Positions 22,086 to 32,709 of a stretch of DNA of 64,000 nucleotides are shown one piece after another. Under the pieces are notes generated by a model. The model did no database searches and was not told the DNA's origin. It worked only from the letters and a program-made list of their open reading frames with translations. The stretch comes from Rhynchopus sp. YZ270_cl-10 (taxonomy: Eukaryota; Euglenozoa; Diplonemea; Diplonemida; Diplonemidae): the NCBI GenBank assembly GCA_964035575.1, contig OZ037846.1, positions 1,391,501 through 1,455,500 of the forward strand. The letters run 5' to 3'. Within the stretch, counting starts at the first letter, position 1. Each line of letters opens with the position of its first letter. Position numbers and translations under genes: made by a program.

Positions 22086-23368
22086 TTTCTACAGGCAAAC
22101 ACTTGCCCCCTTTACCTTACACTGACGGGTTTTGACCAAAACCAAGAACTTGTCCATTTCGGCAAATTGACCCCACCACAGAACGGACGAATTCCGGAAA
22201 TGCAAATGCCGGTGTTTTCGCGCATTTTCATGTTGCAAGACGTCAGGATCAGGGAGAGAAAATCTGGTTGTGGGATTTACATTGGCCCTCTTTACCCACA
22301 TGGATTTTGACCAAAACCAAAAAATTGGCCATTTCGGCAAAGTGACCCCACCACAGCGCGGACGGATTCCGGAAATTCCAATCGCGGTATGTTTTGGGGC
22401 TGAAAACCCACTGATTTTCAGGAGAAAAATTGCTTCCAAATCTCGGAATTTTCCGAATTTTCCTGAAAATGACCCTTGTTTACGAGTATGGGTTCATATT
22501 TTGCGAAAATTTAAGTCACTAAAATTTTGTCCATTTTTCCGTATATACCCCACCACAAGCCGGGATTGGCCCGGAAATGCCACAAAACGGGGTTTCCGGG
22601 CCTCCCCAGCTAACCTTTTCAAGGAACGTTTTTCCGTACCCGAAATCCATTTTTTCCCCATTTTTTCCCATAATTAGCGCGACCACTGGGAAAAGGTGGG
22701 CCACCTTTTCCGTTCTACTGAGCTAGGACCCTGGCTTAACACAATACAGGTCGAGCCCGGCGCGCTTCGCGCGCCGGGTCGGGGACCTCCGGCGGAGTTG
22801 TCTCGCCTCACGGTCTTTCGTGAGACACAACGGGTGAGAAACTCACATTACGAGCTAGTCCCGGTCGGGAGCTTGGCCTGCTCCAGGCAGACCTGCCCAC
22901 TCCACGCGCTGTAATCGAAGCGCTTCTTAGGAGTAGGGGGGGGCGCTCATACTGCCAAATAGCGTCATCTGGCGGAGTCCTTTCTTTGCGGAAGGCTTTT
23001 TAGCCGGCATGGTTGAAAAGTTAAATATAAATTTCTGTTTGGTGATGTCAGTAGGGAGTGGGGTAGGTGGGGGACAGGGGATGCCAGGGGAATGATAGAG
23101 GGGGATACCATAAGTGCGGCCGCAGATCTGCGCGACGCCAAAGAGGGGAGGCCTTTATTTTTCTATACGGGGTGGGGTGCGTCCCCTGCGGGGCCGCACC
23201 CCACCTCGTCCACTTTACAGTGTACCCCGGGCCCTCTCCCCACCCATTTTTCCCACTCCCCGGATGAACTTCGTCCGGACGAACTTCGTCCGGCAGTTTT
23301 TTTTTTTTTTTTTCTACCGGACGAACTTCGTCCGATTTTTGGGTCGCGGAAACACTGATGGTTGACGT

Positions 23369-24204
23369 CAGGGCTATTTCTAAAAACCTGTCCCTGTCCC
23401 TGATTTTTGGAAAATGAAAGTTGCCAAAAAATTTGCACGGGGCTTATATACAGGGCTGCCAAAAAATTTGCACGTACTACAGTACTTGCCAAGAGGGGGA
23501 GGATGGGCTTTCTGCTTGAAGAAAGTTGCCGATTTTTTTTTTGTTGAAAAATTTTCTTCCAGATTGTGCAAATAAGGGGTTTTGGTGTATTCTGAAAAAT
23601 CCTAGAGGGCGCACCAAGCCGCGTGCTGGAGGTGCTATGAGGGGGTTTCTTAGAAAACTTGTTCTCTACACCGTACTCATTTTAACAAAAATCAAGAACT
23701 TGCCCAATTCTGCAAATTGACCCCACCGCAGAACGGACGGATTCCGGAAATGCAAATGCCGGTGTTTTCGCGCATTTTCATGTTTCAGCATCTGGGAGAG
23801 AAAATCTGGGTTGTGGGATTTACCTTGGCCCCTTTACCTTACACTCATTTTGACCAAAACCAAGAACTTGGCCATTTCGGCAAATTGACCCCACCACAGC
23901 GCGGACAGATTCCGGAAATGCCAATCGCAGTATGTTTTGGGGCTGAAAAATTTTCAGGGTAAAATTTTTTTGAGCAGCATTTTTTGGCCGAAAATGGGCC
24001 CCACGTATTAGTGACCGGGCTCATATTTTCAAAAATTTAAGTGGCCAAAAAATTGTCCAATTTTCGAGATTGACCCCACCACTGCGCGGGTGAATCCCAA
24101 AAATGCAAATAAGGACGTTTTTGGCACAAAATAAATCTGCCAAAAAATTTGTGTCCCGGATTGGATTTTGGATCCCCCGGACCCCATATTTAGAAATAGC
24201 CCTG
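23369..24204. mobile_element. Non-autonomous hAT-type DNA transposon
   Basis: Perfect 16-bp terminal inverted repeats CAGGGCTATTTCTAAA / TTTAGAAATAGCCCTG bound 836 bp. The element is flanked by an exact 8-bp direct repeat GTTGACGT (23361-23368 and 24205-24212). A CAGGG terminus with an 8-bp duplication is the hAT signature. The interior holds two diverged copies of a GACCCCACC...GGAAATGC module and no transposase. Clean TIRs and duplication suggest fairly recent insertion. Confidence 0.88.
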
Positions 24205-24642
24205 GTTGACGTCGCAAAGTACAAATATCGTTTGTGCACTGAGCATGTATCTTTCCAGGTGCTGCCTTTGCCACGGGAGGGAGAATGTACCCCTATTATT
24301 TTTGCAACCGACACGCTGAAGAGGACCTGGCCAAATATGGAGTGGGGGTGGAAGCGTGCAATGCAACAAATGGTCGTAGATCTGATCAAACGAAGACTTA
24401 CCCCTCCAACGTATGGCCCCCATCGTACGCTTGCACCACATGCCGACAAATTGCCGGTTCAGAACGGATATATTTTCAAAGATTCGGTTGGCAAGGCTCT
24501 TCTCTTCCAAGAACGAGAAACGAAAAGAAAATAAAAACTCCCCTACCCCTTGGCAGGCTTGCAACATCTACAGCATTTATTTTTTGATCAATTCCCCTCT
24601 CCCTTTACAACCCTTCTTCAGAAGCTGTAACAAAAAAGAAAT

Positions 24643-24672
24643 AAGTGGTGTTCATCCTCGGGGTGTCCACTA
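24643..24672 (+). other. Hairpin motif H1 just upstream of the HEAT gene
   Basis: AAGTGGTGTTCATCC...GTGTCCACTAA folds as a stem; it is followed by ACAACCAAAGTTTTC and lies 35 nt before the ATG. Six further copies are listed under findings. It may be a 5' UTR structure, a small RNA or a mobile fragment. Confidence 0.55.
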
Positions 24673-24707
24673 AATACAACCAAAGTTTTCAAAAAAAAAA
24701 GAGAAAA

Positions 24708-27700
24708 ATGAAGCTGGTGCAAAAATGCCTTCCTGCGGACTACACGGAGAAGCTTGCTGTTGTGAAGGAGGCGACTTACCAGAAGGTGGCGGACGCTATT
24801 CAGCAAAACGGGGCTACAGACTATGGGTACGTGATCCGCGCGGTGAACGCGCTGATTCAGTGTAAGTTGCACCCGAGTTTGGAGCAACGTCTCGCCATCG
24901 TTGAGTACCTTGCAGCGCAACTGCCGCTCAGGACGGAAAACTCCGCAGAGTTGGTCGCGGGGTTCAAACTTCTTCCAGTCCTGCTCCGTACCCAGCTGTC
25001 ACCTGCCGCCCCGTTTCGCGCATTGTATAAGGTGGACCACGCGCCGTTCCTCGCTTTAGTTGACAAACTTCTCATCCGCAAGCACGGCGACCCGACCAAC
25101 AGTACCAAGGCATTGGTTCCGTACTTCTCTCGCATGATGACGTTTATGTCGAACTTCTGGGCGTCCCCAGAGGCAGTCTGTTGCGAAGTGATTGAACGTT
25201 ACAACAAACACATTGATACCCGCCATCGGCTGGTTGTTGCGGTGATGTACGGTATGCTCCCGGTACGGCACCTCACCCAGGAGCAGGTGGACGTGCTCAT
25301 GAAGACTTCGGTTCACGTTCACGGCGACACTGCGACCTACATATTCCTCTTCTGCACCCGCCTGCTCCGTGCAGAGCTGTCACGTGGAAGTGTCCTGCCT
25401 CTTCCCCTTGCATCTCTCTATCCATGGAGACAGCAGCTGTATCACCAATACTCTGTGATCCAGCCGCAAGATGTGAACGATCCGTTGGTCTGTAGGATTA
25501 GCCTCCTTCTCGCCCGCCTTGAGCACGATAGAGACGGTGATCTGACCCGCATTGTCCGCCGTCTCGCCAACAACACCACAGGGGGTCGTGAAAAGGCTGT
25601 CGCAACGATGTGCAAAGAGCTGTACACCATGGTGCTGAATAGGGTGGGGATCAATGAGACCGCTGCAGGGGGTGAGGACGAAGACGACAGCGACGAGGAG
25701 AAGGAGGAGGAGGAGGAAGAGGAGGAGGACGGGGAGGCGTCGCACAAAGAAAAGCTGCGTGCCTTTGGGGCGGAGGTCGTTGCCCTTCTGGTACCGCTGG
25801 TGAAGCTCTGCACCTTGGTTGCGCCGAAGGCAAGCGTGCACGCTGCTGTCGCGATGCGCTACCTTCTCCTGATTGACAACACCCTGCTCCAAGATATGAT
25901 CACAGTCGCACAAACCTCGATGAGCGTCAACACTGCGAAGGTAGGCAGCCCTGCAAAACTCTTAGAAGTTCTTGCCCCATTCATCTTCGTGCACGGTACG
26001 GAAGACAACGTGGCCTGGCTGCTCCCCCAGGTACTCGACCACCTCGACCCAGCTAACAAATCCCGGCACATCTCGAGGGCATTGCGTGTCGCAGAGTTCG
26101 TCTGCGCCTATACACCGCTGGATACTCCGCAGCTCCGTGATTGGGGTCTCGCGGTTTTTGACAAAATCCTGCAGCTCTCCGAACGCAAAATCGTTACCCC
26201 TGAAACCCAAGCGTTCACCGCATGTCTCAGCAAGCTGTTGTGGGCGTTGGACGAAGAAGGGGTTCGGGTGTGCTGCCAACGGATCACCGATGTGATTGAC
26301 ACCGGAATGTGCGAGGATGAGTACAGCAGCCCGCTGCGGTGTTTCACGGAGGTTGCGCTGGCGTGCGCGGATCGGGATGGGGAGTGGGCGTTCCGGACGG
26401 TGCAGGGCCTGCTCGAAAGAACGAAGCGGGAGTTGGGGTCTTCTCGACCTTCGTTGGCGTGGCCGTGTAGCTTTTTGTTTCAAATGTTGAGCCATATTCC
26501 GGCGGTGGATGGATGCTTCGATTTTGTCCGAGAATGCGCATCAGTTGGCGACGCTCTCATGAGGCACGACCAAGGGAAAGAAGCCTGGCGTGTCAACCTC
26601 GGTGGCATGCTCTTCGCAGGATCGGTCCTCCCCCTCTTCACCATCTGCGGAATCGGCATTGCAACGCGCGATTGGGGACCAACCCCGACACCACTCCAAA
26701 CCATCACCTCCTCATCCATCGAGTGGACCACCTCAGACCCGGTGCAAGCGAAGGCGGGTTTCGCAGTCATGGTGGAGCTGTATAACAAATATATGGGAAC
26801 CTTCGTGGCCGGGGCGGAGAAGGAGGAGGGCCACGGATTGGCCGTCTTTTCTGCATATTTAAACGGCTTTTCGGTCCTGCTTTTGTTATTGAGGGAGCCG
26901 CAGTGCGGGCTCGCGACGCACATCCCTTCGCTGTACTGCACCAATGATCGGAGCGTTTTAGACACCTCTGGTGTTTTGGTTTCATGGGATGATGTGCTTC
27001 GCACAGCAACGCACCTTGCAGATGCGCATGCAACAGACGACTTCAAATCGACCTTGGTTGTTAATGTGTCCCGCGTCTTGACTCACTTTGTGTTGGGTCT
27101 CGATGGGAACGAAATGCCGTACAGCCAAAAGGCGCTTCTTCAGGTTGTGAAAGGGTTGTTCCCTCGCAAGCAGCACCTTCGCACCGTTGTGAGTCGCCAC
27201 GCGTACTATTATACGGTGGTGTGTTTGTCGAAGCTGAGCATCTTGCAGACGCCTTCTGAAATCGAGCACGCATTGTTCAAAAAGCTTGTCTCCAGTTGCG
27301 TTGCAAGCACGACAAAGACGCAGAACGACGCCATCTCCCTAGTTGACACCATCTATGGGGCGTGCCCCAACGGCTACCGCATTGCAGACGTTGTAGACGT
27401 CTGTGTCGATGCCTACCACTCAAACCCTCAGGACAAACGTACCCTTCGTGGCGTCTTCTCGGTCCTTACCCAATCGAATGTACGGGGCCATCTCTGGGAG
27501 GGCGCTGTGAACACTAAGGGGCTTGTCACCATAGCGCTGGAGGCTGCACACCATACTGACGAAGAAGATGTACGCAAACCCCTCGATGCGTTTCTGGACG
27601 GTCTGTTTGCGTCGCATCAGCCGCAAACGTTGTGTGATTTGTCTGCAGGGGAGATCTTCTCTGGGGCGCTGTCGTCGAGCAACAAAGACCGTGCTGCGAG

Positions 27701-29342
27701 GGTGCTTTCTGGGTTGTGTCTTCGGGTCCGTTCGGCAGATGTGTATGGGAACGTGGCGGGGCAGGTGTTCGCGCAGCTTCTCGCAGGGTTCATCAGTGAA
27801 AACACCTCGGTACGTCAGCGGAGTGGGGTCGCCCTTCGTGCCTTCTTCTTCATCAACCGTGGTCTCTTAGAGGGGTTGAAGGAAACATTGTTGTCGGTTT
27901 GTTCTGTTCACTGGCTTTCTAGCGCGCTTGCGTTGAATAGAGAAAATCTTTATACGAAGGCGCAGGAATGTCGTGACGCAACACACGTTGCTAGCGGGAT
28001 GAACATGAGGGTGTGGAAGCATATCTTTCTCTGCGCCGGGGATGATCTGGTGGAGAGAATCGAAGGGTTAGGGATTGTGGCGAATGAGGCAAACTGTTGC
28101 ACAGTCTTTGAAATTGTGGGTGGGCTGTTGAAGTCGTTGAAACATAATAGCACAGAGACTGCAGTGGCGTTTGCGGGGTCGGTGTTGCGCGCGGCGAAGG
28201 AGAGTGGGGAGCAGCAGGTTCAATTTGATTTGTGCGCTGCTGTGGCCTTTGGGGGCCGTGGCGTGCGCAACAACAGCTTCATCGCAGACTTTGTCAAATC
28301 GTATCTGACAAGCTGTCGGGGCTTGCAGGGGCGTCTTGCGCTACTCCGGATCTGCACCTACTATGTGAAGTCTGTGTGCAGTGAGGTGCCAGAGCATCTT
28401 GCAGCATTGGTAGAAATTTTGAGTGGAGTAGCAGAGCGGCAAAGCCTCGTGGAAAACACTGCCTGCCACGAACGGTACGCAGAATTCTTGAAAGACTGTA
28501 TCTACAAGGCGGCGAGAACTACTGCAGAAGGGGAAGTGGTGGCTGTTGTCTCTGGGCTGTTTGAGGAGTTTGACGACGACTCGGCGGAGTTGTTGTTGCA
28601 TATTGCGGGGACACAGAAGGTGTTGAACATCCATCCGTTCATTCCACGTATCCAGGAGGCAGCGTTGAAGCTTGCAACGGAACGCCGTGCCTTTGCCGAC
28701 GATGCGACGCAACGTTTGATTCCATTAATCAGCCGTGCCGTGCGCTGCGTGCTTGGCAGGCCAGAATGCTTGGATCATATGCTAGCCAAGCTGGACAGCG
28801 TTTCAAAGGACGTTCTGCACCTCCGCAAAGGCAAGGTGTTGACGATGGAGGTGCTCACAATGACCTGCTGTCTGTCGCTGCAAATCATGGCAACGAAGGA
28901 CGCTGCGGCAGATCACCTTGAAAGCATTTTGAACAAGGTTGTTGCGCAGACCGCTGATCTGTCCTATATGAAATGCGTGGTTGCGGCGTTCGCGTCTTTG
29001 ACAGTTGGGGTGAAGGAGGAGCTTCTTTCGAACTACATTGTGCTGGCAAAGGATGACACTGTGGCAAAGAGGAAGATCGCAGTGAGATGTCTCGGTGCCA
29101 TAGCATTGGCAGATATGTACCGTCCAAGCTCGTGCGCTTTTGGCGCGTTGAGGGAGTTGATTGTGCTGTCCGCCGACCCCGAGCAGCAGGTCAGCAAGCT
29201 CGCGCACCAGGCCCTCGCTGTCTGGCGGATCATGCTGAAGGAGAAGCCCGTCGTGTGGGACCAGCTCTCTGGGTTGCTCGAGACCGAGGGGGTTCTCGTT
29301 GGGGTGAACACTGCAACCGACTTTAGCACTGCATTTTCTTGA
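24708..29342 (+). CDS. Large HEAT-like repeat protein, possible PA200/BLM10-type proteasome activator
   Basis: First in-frame ATG at 24708 (a GTG-started extension begins earlier); 1544 residues in one exon. The whole chain is alpha-helical in look, with Leu/Ala-rich helical pairs of HEAT type. An acidic loop of Asp/Glu only (residues about 325-350) splits the N-terminal third. The length, the Ser-Ile-Glu-Trp segment near residue 680 and the last 70 residues (a final HEAT pair, then W..L...L near the C-terminus) recall PA200/BLM10, which caps the 20S proteasome. The usual C-terminal Tyr-Tyr-x motif is absent; the protein ends DFSTAFS. Another giant scaffold is equally possible. A 419-nt piece (25207-25626) is duplicated at 32291. 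Confidence 0.85.
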   Translation: MKLVQKCLPADYTEKLAVVKEATYQKVADAIQQNGATDYGYVIRAVNALIQCKLHPSLEQRLAIVEYLAAQLPLRTENSAELVAGFKLLPVLLRTQLSPAAPFRALYKVDHAPFLALVDKLLIRKHGDPTNSTKALVPYFSRMMTFMSNFWASPEAVCCEVIERYNKHIDTRHRLVVAVMYGMLPVRHLTQEQVDVLMKTSVHVHGDTATYIFLFCTRLLRAELSRGSVLPLPLASLYPWRQQLYHQYSVIQPQDVNDPLVCRISLLLARLEHDRDGDLTRIVRRLANNTTGGREKAVATMCKELYTMVLNRVGINETAAGGEDEDDSDEEKEEEEEEEEDGEASHKEKLRAFGAEVVALLVPLVKLCTLVAPKASVHAAVAMRYLLLIDNTLLQDMITVAQTSMSVNTAKVGSPAKLLEVLAPFIFVHGTEDNVAWLLPQVLDHLDPANKSRHISRALRVAEFVCAYTPLDTPQLRDWGLAVFDKILQLSERKIVTPETQAFTACLSKLLWALDEEGVRVCCQRITDVIDTGMCEDEYSSPLRCFTEVALACADRDGEWAFRTVQGLLERTKRELGSSRPSLAWPCSFLFQMLSHIPAVDGCFDFVRECASVGDALMRHDQGKEAWRVNLGGMLFAGSVLPLFTICGIGIATRDWGPTPTPLQTITSSSIEWTTSDPVQAKAGFAVMVELYNKYMGTFVAGAEKEEGHGLAVFSAYLNGFSVLLLLLREPQCGLATHIPSLYCTNDRSVLDTSGVLVSWDDVLRTATHLADAHATDDFKSTLVVNVSRVLTHFVLGLDGNEMPYSQKALLQVVKGLFPRKQHLRTVVSRHAYYYTVVCLSKLSILQTPSEIEHALFKKLVSSCVASTTKTQNDAISLVDTIYGACPNGYRIADVVDVCVDAYHSNPQDKRTLRGVFSVLTQSNVRGHLWEGAVNTKGLVTIALEAAHHTDEEDVRKPLDAFLDGLFASHQPQTLCDLSAGEIFSGALSSSNKDRAARVLSGLCLRVRSADVYGNVAGQVFAQLLAGFISENTSVRQRSGVALRAFFFINRGLLEGLKETLLSVCSVHWLSSALALNRENLYTKAQECRDATHVASGMNMRVWKHIFLCAGDDLVERIEGLGIVANEANCCTVFEIVGGLLKSLKHNSTETAVAFAGSVLRAAKESGEQQVQFDLCAAVAFGGRGVRNNSFIADFVKSYLTSCRGLQGRLALLRICTYYVKSVCSEVPEHLAALVEILSGVAERQSLVENTACHERYAEFLKDCIYKAARTTAEGEVVAVVSGLFEEFDDDSAELLLHIAGTQKVLNIHPFIPRIQEAALKLATERRAFADDATQRLIPLISRAVRCVLGRPECLDHMLAKLDSVSKDVLHLRKGKVLTMEVLTMTCCLSLQIMATKDAAADHLESILNKVVAQTADLSYMKCVVAAFASLTVGVKEELLSNYIVLAKDDTVAKRKIAVRCLGAIALADMYRPSSCAFGALRELIVLSADPEQQVSKLAHQALAVWRIMLKEKPVVWDQLSGLLETEGVLVGVNTATDFSTAFS

Positions 29343-30926
29343 GAAAAATAAAGAACAAAACAAAAGGGGGTGTTTAAAAGGGGGTAAATGAGGAGCGATG
29401 GGATGAAGACGAAAAGGGTGTATTAGAGTGTACCAAATGTTAGGTGTAGGTGAGTGCTGATACTTCCTTTTTTTTTGCCAGTTGTGTGTATGTTGTTGAG
29501 AAGGCAACTTCCTCTTTGCATTTCTCGTATTTCAAGTGAAACATTTTTTTTTAAAGGTGACTAAGTATGAGAGGCTTAGGTTCATCTTATAAACCATTTT
29601 TTTTGTGTGTTTGGGAGAATTATTTTCTCAAAGGCCAATTCAAGAACGAGCCATCGCTTCTGCGGTAAAACAATGCAAAAAAGAGAGAGAAAAAGTGAGG
29701 GAAAAGGTGGGCAGCACGCTAGCTGTGTTTGCAACAACGAGTATTGGGGAAACCTGTCATGTGTTGTGTTTCAGGTGCGTGGAGGGGGGAACGTTTCGCT
29801 AACAGAAAAGAAGAACAAAAAAAACTGTACAAAAGAGGGTGGGGAGGGTGGAGAGATGAGTACTAACGTATCACGGTACAGGTGGGGGTGGTATGGGGAG
29901 GGGGCAAACCCATAGAAAAAGTGAGGACCCTGAACAAACACATTATTTTTTGAGCAAAAAAAAAAAATGGATCAAAAAATATGGTACCCAGGTGCCCTAC
30001 GATTGAGCACTTTTGGGGTCAAATTTGATTTTTTCAGAGTTTTTCAGACGACACCTTTTTGGCAGTTGTGTCAATGTGTGCATGTTTAGGAAGGTATCTT
30101 GTTATCTTCTTCGCCCCGCCGACTCCATTTTCTTGGAGCTTCCAGGACTGTGCATGATGAATGCTCCGTTCGCAAAAAAAAAAAGGAACAGTAAAAAAGC
30201 TGTCCAAAAAAAGGGCGGGGATCTGGAGCTGGTGTCAGAATTGGTAACAGAGTAGCAAAAGTAAAATAAAAGTGAGTAAAAAGCAGTCCCAAAGAGGAGA
30301 ACAGAAAGAGCAAAAGGGCATGCACACAACGTGCAAGCAAAGAAACCTGCCCTAACCCTTTTTTGATTTTTTTTTGGGGTGTTTTGAGCGTGTATTATTT
30401 CCCCCCCTCTAACCTTTTGAATCTATTACGCGTGTTAACGGAAGAAAAAACACGAGCTGCGTCTACACCTTCTGTACAAAAAGGCTTTCGGCCAACCGAC
30501 ATTTTGTTCATACCTTTTACCGAGTTGGTGAGACAATGTAAAAACAAAACAAAAAACAAAATAGTGGAGGTCATCCTCGGGTGTCTACACTAAAACAACC
30601 AAGTTTTCAAAAAAAAAAAAAACCAAAAACTTCCTCTACTCTTCTTCCTACGACATTCTTACCTACTTTTGGGGGGAGATGACGACAAGCTGTGTCAGAT
30701 TTTTTTTTCTTCTTTTTTTCTAAAACAAAAAGGCTTGTGTAGTAACGGAAACAAGCAACACCCACCCACCCCTGTGTATTTTCTGGTTGTACAATTGGCT
30801 CTTTATCCCCACCTACGTCGATTTCAATACTATACCTTGCTTCACCTTCGGTGACCCTTACAGGGGGTGAAGGAAGGTTGTGGGAAAAGGATTGTAAATC
30901 CAAAACACCACCCAGTTAGTCAAGAG
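29343..30926. other. Intergenic; 5' region of LRR copy 1
   Basis: No gene. Contains motif H2 (29556-29594), a segment 29634-29882 duplicated at 32711-32965, and from about 30168 the long module shared with the upstream regions of LRR copies 2 and 3. Confidence 0.6.
30168..30715 (+). repeat. LRR-upstream module, copy 1
   Basis: Repeated at 34028-34565 and, for its last part, at 44405-44665. Shared words include GGCGGGGATCTGGAGCTGG, ATTACGCGTGTTAACGG and AAAAGGCTTTCGGCCA. It includes hairpin H1 (30562-30592). It seems to have been copied together with each LRR gene, and may carry their promoter. Confidence 0.8.
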
Positions 30927-32285
30927 ATGGATGGACAATCAATGGCTGTGTCTTTGCACCACTCCCACAAACAGAAACCACAGAAAACACGAATGGAACT
31001 CAACATCGAGGGATTTGGTGGTAAGACGTACGTCGTCGATGTGGATGTGGATGACACGGCGAAGCAGCTGCGGCAGAAGGTGGCAACTGCAGCGGGGTTT
31101 GCTGAAGACACCTTTGGCATGGACTTCGGAGGGAACGGCGAAGGAGAGGACTTCAACATCACAGCGCTGAGTGCTGGCGGCACAGTCGTATTGACGCAGA
31201 CGAAGCAGCAAGAGTCCATTGCAGCTCTTCGTGCATTGGGTGAGACAGACATCACACCAGAGAGGCTTGCGAGTGTGGAAGACCCGAAGGTAGCGCAGTT
31301 GTTTCTGCAGGCAGACGTTGTATCTGCGATTCCTCGCAAGTTCCTCGCAAGCACTAATTTACGCAGCCTTGATCTGAGTGCCCCGTTGGCTGTTACTGCG
31401 ATTGATGACCACTTCTTATCCCAGTGTTTGTCATTGGAATCAATGAACTTGTCTGGGTTGCGCAACGTCACGACAATAGGCGAGTTCTTCCTGCACGGCT
31501 GCCCGTCATTGTACACTTTTGAGCCATTCAACTTTTCAGGATTGAGCAGTGTCACAAGCCTCGGGGACAACTTCTTATCAGATTGCACGGAGTTATCCTC
31601 CATCAACTTTGCAGGATTGGAGGGTGTCATAAGCCTTGGGGACAGCTTTTTATCATATTGCACGTCGTTAACCTCCATCGACTTTGCAGGATTGAGCAGT
31701 GTCACAAGCCTTGGGGACTACTTCTTATCAGGTTGCTGGGCGTTAACCTCCATCAACTTTGCAGGATTGGGAGGTGTCACAAGCCTTGGGAACTGCTTCT
31801 TATCAGGTTGCACGGCGTTAACTTCGATCGACTTTGCAGGATTGAGGAGTGTCACAAGCGTTGGGAACTACTTCTTATCAGATTGCACAAATTTAACCTC
31901 CATCAACTTTACAGGACTGAGCAGTGTCACAAGGCTTGGGGAACGCTTCTTATCAGGTTGCACTGCGTTAACCTCCATCGACTTTGCAGCATTGAGCAAT
32001 GTCACAAGCGTTGAGAACCTCTTCTTATCACGTTGCACGTCGTTAACCTCCATCGACTTTGCAGGACTGAGCTGCGTCATATGCCTTGGGGACGACTTCT
32101 TATCAGATTGCACGGCGTTAACCTCCATCGACTTTTCGGGATTGAGTGGCGTGACATGGATTGGGAGCAGCTTTATTGAAGGTGGCCTTTCTTTAGAAAC
32201 ATACAACAAGTATAATTCACTGAGAAGCATCTGGTGGGATGAGCTGAACGAGCGGGAGATGATGTCTGGAGATGATCGAGCGTGA
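30927..32285 (+). CDS. Ubiquitin-like plus BspA-type LRR protein, copy 1
   Basis: ATG 30927; 452 residues. Residues about 21-90 (MELNIEGFGG, KQLRQKVATAAG, GGTVVLTQTK) have the layout of a ubiquitin-like fold. After a linker (about 95-160) come roughly nine tandem BspA/TpLRR-type leucine-rich repeats of 25 residues (75 bp): LTSIDFAGLSSVTSLGDYFL then SGC. The last 25 residues (after SLETYNKYNS) differ from copies 2 and 3, because the gene runs into a duplicated fragment of the HEAT gene at 32286-32291 that supplies the stop. No signal peptide or membrane span, so probably cytosolic. Function unknown; such LRRs bind proteins. Confidence 0.9.
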   Translation: MDGQSMAVSLHHSHKQKPQKTRMELNIEGFGGKTYVVDVDVDDTAKQLRQKVATAAGFAEDTFGMDFGGNGEGEDFNITALSAGGTVVLTQTKQQESIAALRALGETDITPERLASVEDPKVAQLFLQADVVSAIPRKFLASTNLRSLDLSAPLAVTAIDDHFLSQCLSLESMNLSGLRNVTTIGEFFLHGCPSLYTFEPFNFSGLSSVTSLGDNFLSDCTELSSINFAGLEGVISLGDSFLSYCTSLTSIDFAGLSSVTSLGDYFLSGCWALTSINFAGLGGVTSLGNCFLSGCTALTSIDFAGLRSVTSVGNYFLSDCTNLTSINFTGLSSVTRLGERFLSGCTALTSIDFAALSNVTSVENLFLSRCTSLTSIDFAGLSCVICLGDDFLSDCTALTSIDFSGLSGVTWIGSSFIEGGLSLETYNKYNSLRSIWWDELNEREMMSGDDRA

Positions 32286-32290
32286 CGACG

Positions 32291-32709
32291 AACACATTGA
32301 TACCCGCCATCGGCTGGTTGTTGCGGTGATGTACGGTATGCTCCCGGTACGGCACCTCACCCAGGAGCAGGTGGACGTGCTCATGAAGACTTCGGTTCAC
32401 GTTCACGGCGACACTGCGACCTACATATTCCTCTTCTGCACCCGCCTGCTCCGTGCAGAGCTGTCATGTGGAAGTGTCCTGCCTCTTCCCCTTGCATCTC
32501 TCTATCCATGGAGACAGCAGCTGTACCACCAATACTCTGTGATCCAGCCGCAAGATGTGAACGATCCGTTGGTCTGTAGGATTAGCCTCCTTCTCGCCCG
32601 CCTTGAGCACGATAGAGACGGTGATCTGACCCGCATTGTCCGCCGTCTCGCCAACAACACCACAGGGGGTCGTGAAAAGGCTGTCGCAACGATGTGCAAA
32701 GAACTGTAC
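32291..32709 (+). pseudogene. Duplicated fragment of the HEAT gene
   Basis: Almost identical to 25207-25626 (residues RHRLVVAVMYGMLPVRHL and onward). At 32711 it switches to sequence matching 29634-29882, downstream of the parent gene, so 4 kb of the source is missing in between. The frame stays open into the downstream part, but with no start of its own it is a broken copy. Confidence 0.88.

Larger units (their letters stand above)
19375..24707. other. Dense repeat block without genes
   Basis: Over 5 kb of nested repeats. A module starting CAGGTAGCGCCGCAGGCGCA occurs at 19957 and 20532 and inverted near 22045-22080. A second family (GACCCCACCACAG, CGGACGGATTCCGGAAAT, GTTTTGGGGCTGAAAA) occurs at 22160-22400 and again inside the hAT element. 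GC palindromes with TTCG loops lie at 20987, 21078 and 22757, and GGACGAACTTCGTCC palindromes at 23262-23335. A 46-bp word around CTATTCAGTAGAATAGTTAG (19623-19668) recurs at 34573-34619. From about 24205 to 24530 an open frame (VDVAKYKYRLCTEHVS...) of unknown nature lies right of the hAT element. Confidence 0.65.

Noticed and set aside
22755-22920. GC-rich folded segment thought to be a structured RNA
   Set aside because: Strong hairpins are present but no tRNA, 5S or snRNA consensus was found; it sits in a repeat block.
24205-24534. Open frame right of the first hAT element, seen as a possible host exon
   Set aside because: No family recognised, no start, and the surrounding DNA is repeats. 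Noted in the repeat-block entry but not called a gene.
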